Assembly (NCBI RefSeq): GCF_004348665.1
Contig: NZ_SMKM01000030.1
Coordinates: 1-37,303, forward strand
DNA: 37,303 bases
DNA from: Actinomadura sp. GC306
GTDB taxonomy: Bacteria; Actinomycetota; Actinomycetes; Streptosporangiales; Streptosporangiaceae
Direction of reading: 5' to 3'
Shown here one piece after another: positions 33,317-37,303 of the stretch; the stretch's first letter is position 1; each line of letters opens with the position of its first letter. Both the position numbers and the translations under genes were made by a program. Under the pieces are notes generated by a model, which made no database searches, was not told where the DNA came from, and saw only the letters and a list, made by a program, of their open reading frames with translations.

Positions 33317-36300
33317 ATCCCCGCTCCTCTCCACCGCGCCAGCGTGATCACGGCCTCGAACGTCCATGGACCGTCGCTCAGGGGACGCCCCCGCAGGGTC
33401 GCCCCGAACGGCCGGAGGCGCTCGTTGAAGGACCGCACGCCCCGGCCCGGCCGGCCGCTGGGCCGGGTCCCCGAGTTGCGGACGACGACCCGGACGTCAT
33501 TCGCGTCGTCGAACTCGCAAACGGCGTGGATGCGGCACTCCGCGCCCTCGATGCCGTGCCGGACCGTGTTGTCCAGCAGGTGCTCCAGCACCTCGTCCAG
33601 GAGCTTGTGGGGGCAGAACACCAGGGCGTCGGCGGCTCCCTGCGGATCGTCCACCGTGACGCCAAGCACGGTCTCCAGCCGGGGCCGAGGCTCGGTCGGG
33701 GCCGACTCCACCAGTTCCACCAGCAGGGCCGGCTGCTCCGAGTCGGGGAGGTGCGCCGCCAGGAACATGTGGTGCCACCACCGGATCCCGTTGAGGACTT
33801 CGCGACGCTGCGCCGACCACGACCGTTCCTGTGGTTCCCAGGGGCCCGCCAGGAGCACCTCCAGGCTCTCGGTGAGAGTGCGCAGCTCCGTGACGTTCGG
33901 GTCGTTGGCCAGGTCCAGGAGCCGCTCCTGCTCGGGCGGGCCGAGCCGGTCGGCGACGAACTCGCCGGCCAGGACGTCCGCCAGCGCCGGGAGGTTCGCC
34001 AGCGCGTGCTCGTCGAGGCGCCGTTCGCAGCCGCGCCATTCCCGGAGGATCTGCTTGACCTCCGCCGGTCCGGGCCGGCCGTTCGGGAGGTCCTCGACGA
34101 AGTCCCGCACGTGCAGCAGATCCGATTCCAGCCGGTGCCGCCGCACGGCGCGCCGCAGGTCCTCGCGCAGGCGGTGCCATGCCGTCTGCGGGTCCTGCGG
34201 ACGGGTGCGGACGCGGTGGTCGGCGATGGTGATCAGATGTTCGAGGACGCGCACGTGGTCGTCCACCGGCCGTCCCCCGGGCACCGTCCCGGCCTCCGTT
34301 CCCGGGCTCTCCAGCTGGTCACGGCAGTTGATGAGATGGTCTCTGAGGATTCCCACGTCGATCGGGGAGTCGTGCGACGGCCGCCGCAGCAGCCGGTAGC
34401 ACTCCAGCAGCATGTGATCGACGAGCACCGCCTCGTCGAGCACGACCGGGAGCAGCCGGGGCAGCGAATCGACCAGGTCCTGCGGCGCGGCCACGGCGAG
34501 CACCGTGAGCGCCTGCGCCCGCAGCCAGGGCGACTCGGTCTGGGCTCTTTCCAGGCCCGCGCGGTCGATCTGGGCGAGCAGCTCACGGGCCACGCCGAAG
34601 CGCAGCGGGGGGAGTTTCAGCCATTGCTGCTCCGCTGCGAGCAAGCGGAGGAGGTTGTCGCGGGACCACTCCTGTTCGGAGGCCCCCCGCGCCAAGGCGC
34701 CCAGCCTGTCGATGACCTCCTTGCGCTTGCCGGTGTCGCGCAGGGCGCTGCGCAGAAGCCCGCGCCAGCGGAGGTAGTCCACCATGTCCCGGCCGCTGAC
34801 CGGCACGGTGAACAGGTCGACGGCCGCGTTCCGGGACACCTCCGACGGGTCCAGCGGGCGGAGCTGCTCGTGCAGGAGTTCCGCGTGCCGCCGCAGCCGG
34901 CCGGGCGTGTCGTCGGCGACGAGTTCGAGATAGCGCCGCCGCGTCGCGCACATGGGGCAGTCGTGCTCCTCCAGGCCGGTGAGGCTGCTGATCCCCAGGA
35001 ACCGCACGACCACCGGCGTCACCCGGCGGGACGGTGCCGCGCCGGACGATGCGCCGCCGGACGATGCGCCGCCGGACAGTGCGCCGACGGACGGTGCGCC
35101 GCCGGACAGTGCGGCGACCGCGCCGGCGGTGCCGTCCACCGCCCGGCACATCCGCAGCACCTGGGAGTCCTGCTCGTCGAGCTGGTCGAGCACCGCGACG
35201 GCCACGACGCCCGCGGCGGCCTCGGCGGCGGCCAGCCGGATCATCTGCCGCAGCGTCGTCGCGCTGACCGCGCCCCAGTCGACGATGATCACCAGGTTCC
35301 CAGTGGTCCCGGAGCCGAGGTCGCTCGGGAACATCCAGCGGTTGCCCGCCACCCAGCGGGGCACCCCCACGAGCTCCGCGGCGCCCTCGCCCCGGTCCGC
35401 CATGCGGCGCCGGACGGCGTTGGCGAGCTGCGCGGCCGGTGCCGTCGCCGGCCCGGGATGCCAGATCTGGACCGGCGTACCGGCCAGGCCGACCCCGTCG
35501 TCGGCGGCCAGTTCCGCGCGGGCGCCGCGGACCGTGTCGAGGATCGCGTCGGTGATCCGCGCGCTGTCATCGGCGTGCTGCAGCAGCCGGTCGAGCTGGA
35601 GGACCGCGCTGAAGTGCATCCGCCGCGCCCCCTCGACGTGCCCGAGCCGCAGGGTCTCCGGATCGGCCATGCACCAGCGCAGCAGCTCGTCCTGCGGGAC
35701 CGGCTCGCTGGGCGGGACGACGGGACGCTGCGGACGCCGCATGATCGGGTCGATGTTCACGACCTCCGCGTCCGCCGCCTCCTCCCGCTCCCGCAGCCGG
35801 ACGTCGGTGAGCGCGATGACGGGGATCGTGCGGTTCAGTATCCGAACCGGCCCGCGCTCGTCGCGCGCGTCGATGACGCACACGATCGCCTCCGGTTCGG
35901 TGCGCGCGGTGACCAGGCCCGCCGCCGTCCGCCGGACGCCGTTCTCCGTCAGGAGCAGGTCCTCGCACAGGACCACCCGGGTACCGTCCCTGACCCGGTC
36001 GCCGACGGTGAAGCCGTCCAGGTCGAACTCGCCGGGCGTGGTGTGGCACCCGCCGCCGAACATCAGGTTCCGGCTGAACCTCGTGGCGAGGGCGCGGACC
36101 ACCGGGGTCCGGGTGCTCGTCATCACCGCGCCGTCCGGCGGCATCGGCCCCAGTTCCCGCTCCACCTTCCGGGCCAGCACGAAGGCCGCGATCTCCGGCC
36201 CGATGATCGAGGCCAGCAACTGGTCGATGTCGACCCAGCGGTTCGTGATGCCCAAGGTGGGGCCGCGGAAAAGCCCCCGCCTGACACCGGGGCCGGCGGT

Positions 36301-37303
36301 GCGGACGGCGTCGGCGAGCCTGCGGTAGACCGCCTCCTCGATGACCCGGACGGCGTTCAGCGGAGAGACGCGCAGGGCCACGTTCTCACCCCACGGGCTC
36401 AGCACGGCGGCGTGGGCACGGAGCACCCGCTCGAACCCGGCCGGTGTGCCGCCACCGGCGAGCCAGCGGCGTTCGGCCTCCCGCAGCGGTCCGGTGCCGC
36501 CCGCCATGAGCAGCCAGCCGAGGAGCTTGTGCAGCCGCCGCGTGCCGCCGCACCAGGTGACCTCACCGGAGGCGCCCATGATCAGGACGGGCGCGCCGGT
36601 TCCGTCTTCGGAGAGGTCCCGGGGCGGTCGCTCGCCGTTCATCTCGAACTCGGAGATCGCCAGGTCGAGCAGGAGGCGGTCGGCGTCGGGAACGACCATG
36701 ATGACCGGCGCCGTCCCGGCGACGCGCACGGCGACGTCGAGGGCCCTCCTGAGCGCCGCCTGGGCCTCGGTGCCCGCGGGTTCGCTCCCGAGCGACCCGA
36801 CCGGGACGGTGGCGACTACCCCGCCGAGTCCGGGGTCGGCCCGGACCTTCGCGGCCTCGTCCGCCAGCCGCCGGGCACTGTCGGGGGTGAGGCCGTGCTC
36901 AAGGTCGAGCGTGCACTCCACCCAGCTCAGCCGGCTGTCGGAAGGACCCGCCGGCCGCTTGCCCCAGGGGATGTTTCGGCCGGGAGACCTCGTATCGGCG
37001 AAGATGTTCAGTTCGGCCAGGGTGCCGACGCCCGGCCCCAAACCGTCGAGGGCGATGCGGCGCCCTTTGCCCGACCGGCCGTACAGCAGCCCGGCCATCA
37101 CGTTCGACGACCGGATCGTCACGCTTCCGCCGTAAGCCCGCACCACCGTCGCCACCCGGGACAGGCCCCGGACACCCCGATGCGAGGCCCCCTCCTGCCT
37201 GCCGTTGGACCACTTCTCGATCGCGGAGAAGATCACCTCTTCGGGGGAGGGAGGCGGATGGTCAGCGGCAAAGTCCCGGCCGGACGTGTCTTCCGTCCTG
37301 GGG
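33313..37303 (-). CDS. Giant GHKL ATPase-PRTase-PRTase-GHKL protein (5' end outside window)
   Basis: At least 1329 residues; the frame is open to the right edge. GTG 37236 is possible, but the first 80 residues already read as the end of a GHKL ATPase (GVRGLSRVATVVRAYGG, GTLAELNIF), so the start is probably outside. From GTG 37236 as residue 1: about 100-245 is an alpha/beta region (VATVPVGSLG, APVIMVVPDADRLLLDLAIS, APVLIMGASGEV); about 335-490 is PRTase-like, with loop RVVLCEDLLLTENG (420-433); about 560-750 is a second PRTase-like domain (LVIIVDWGAVSATTLRQMIR, 648-667). Both PRPP loops are altered. Next come a CPMC motif (760-763), a helical region to 1150, and a C-terminal GHKL domain (N-box EVLEHLLDNTVRHG at 1215, then VVRNSG and RGVRSF). 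It is coupled to the receiver-kinase gene. No phospho-accepting His is evident. Confidence 0.85.
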   Translation of the reverse strand, partial: PRTEDTSGRDFAADHPPPSPEEVIFSAIEKWSNGRQEGASHRGVRGLSRVATVVRAYGGSVTIRSSNVMAGLLYGRSGKGRRIALDGLGPGVGTLAELNIFADTRSPGRNIPWGKRPAGPSDSRLSWVECTLDLEHGLTPDSARRLADEAAKVRADPGLGGVVATVPVGSLGSEPAGTEAQAALRRALDVAVRVAGTAPVIMVVPDADRLLLDLAISEFEMNGERPPRDLSEDGTGAPVLIMGASGEVTWCGGTRRLHKLLGWLLMAGGTGPLREAERRWLAGGGTPAGFERVLRAHAAVLSPWGENVALRVSPLNAVRVIEEAVYRRLADAVRTAGPGVRRGLFRGPTLGITNRWVDIDQLLASIIGPEIAAFVLARKVERELGPMPPDGAVMTSTRTPVVRALATRFSRNLMFGGGCHTTPGEFDLDGFTVGDRVRDGTRVVLCEDLLLTENGVRRTAAGLVTARTEPEAIVCVIDARDERGPVRILNRTIPVIALTDVRLREREEAADAEVVNIDPIMRRPQRPVVPPSEPVPQDELLRWCMADPETLRLGHVEGARRMHFSAVLQLDRLLQHADDSARITDAILDTVRGARAELAADDGVGLAGTPVQIWHPGPATAPAAQLANAVRRRMADRGEGAAELVGVPRWVAGNRWMFPSDLGSGTTGNLVIIVDWGAVSATTLRQMIRLAAAEAAAGVVAVAVLDQLDEQDSQVLRMCRAVDGTAGAVAALSGGAPSVGALSGGASSGGASSGAAPSRRVTPVVVRFLGISSLTGLEEHDCPMCATRRRYLELVADDTPGRLRRHAELLHEQLRPLDPSEVSRNAAVDLFTVPVSGRDMVDYLRWRGLLRSALRDTGKRKEVIDRLGALARGASEQEWSRDNLLRLLAAEQQWLKLPPLRFGVARELLAQIDRAGLERAQTESPWLRAQALTVLAVAAPQDLVDSLPRLLPVVLDEAVLVDHMLLECYRLLRRPSHDSPIDVGILRDHLINCRDQLESPGTEAGTVPGGRPVDDHVRVLEHLITIADHRVRTRPQDPQTAWHRLREDLRRAVRRHRLESDLLHVRDFVEDLPNGRPGPAEVKQILREWRGCERRLDEHALANLPALADVLAGEFVADRLGPPEQERLLDLANDPNVTELRTLTESLEVLLAGPWEPQERSWSAQRREVLNGIRWWHHMFLAAHLPDSEQPALLVELVESAPTEPRPRLETVLGVTVDDPQGAADALVFCPHKLLDEVLEHLLDNTVRHGIEGAECRIHAVCEFDDANDVRVVVRNSGTRPSGRPGRGVRSFNERLRPFGATLRGRPLSDGPWTFEAVITLARWRGAGM
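35032..35106. repeat. 15-bp tandem repeat inside the giant ATPase gene
   Basis: Five imperfect copies of a 15-base unit built on GCCGGACGATGCGCC encode SGGAP, SVGAL, SGGAS, SGGAS and SGAAP (residues 711-735). It forms a flexible linker after the second PRTase-like domain. Copy number may vary between strains. Confidence 0.8.

Noticed and set aside
1..37303. CRISPR array or insertion sequence
   Set aside because: No regularly spaced repeats of the right length and no recognisable transposase or terminal inverted repeats were seen.

Overview
The window is high-GC DNA with GTG and TTG starts, purine-rich ribosome binding sites, XRE/DUF397 gene pairs and lipoproteins of a type common in Actinobacteria. 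It most likely comes from a filamentous actinomycete (Streptosporangiales or Streptomycetales-like); the genus cannot be fixed from the sequence.

Layout. (1) 1-2740 looks like ordinary chromosome: a lipoprotein gene cut by the left edge, a FetB/UPF0014-type ABC permease broken by one missing base, tRNA-Arg(ACG) with a strong terminator, a small lipoprotein with a CRP-type palindrome upstream, and tRNA-Ser(GCT) with its terminator. (2) 3104-10301, minus strand, is a four-gene operon: an SbcD/YhaO-like nuclease, an SbcC/YhaN-like ATPase, a 579-residue protein with a C-terminal PH-like domain, and a 222-residue protein of unknown function. (3) 10477-12028 holds a DUF4352-like lipoprotein and a DnaQ-fold exonuclease with a BRCT domain. 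(4) 12159-22435, plus strand, is a restriction-modification block: an HTH-methylase-specificity fusion, then hsdM, hsdS and hsdR, a strong terminator, and a Ser/Thr kinase with a TPR-like tail. Regions 2-4 together read as a DNA-processing or phage-defence island next to tRNA genes. (5) 22671-24217 is the familiar actinomycete triad of anti-sigma-type ATPase, XRE/DUF5753 regulator and DUF397 protein. (6) 24559-26688 is a large membrane protein of unknown role.

(7) 27257-31097 groups two HIT-fold proteins, a ThiL/PurM-fold kinase-like protein, a SAM methyltransferase and a membrane-anchored GAF-like sensor. These are all families that handle nucleotides or phosphoryl groups. (8) After a VOC protein, 31646-37303 on the minus strand carries the most unusual pair: a giant protein with histidine-kinase-type ATPase folds at both ends and two degenerate phosphoribosyltransferase-like domains in the middle, joined by a GTGA start/stop overlap to a response-regulator receiver fused to an APH-type kinase fold. 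The giant gene appears to run off the right edge.

The best candidates for an undescribed system are this ATPase/PRTase plus receiver-kinase pair, possibly with the HIT/ThiL-like cluster beside it. Second is the YhaO/YhaN operon with its two accessory genes. Domain calls rest on motifs read by eye; no database search was run.
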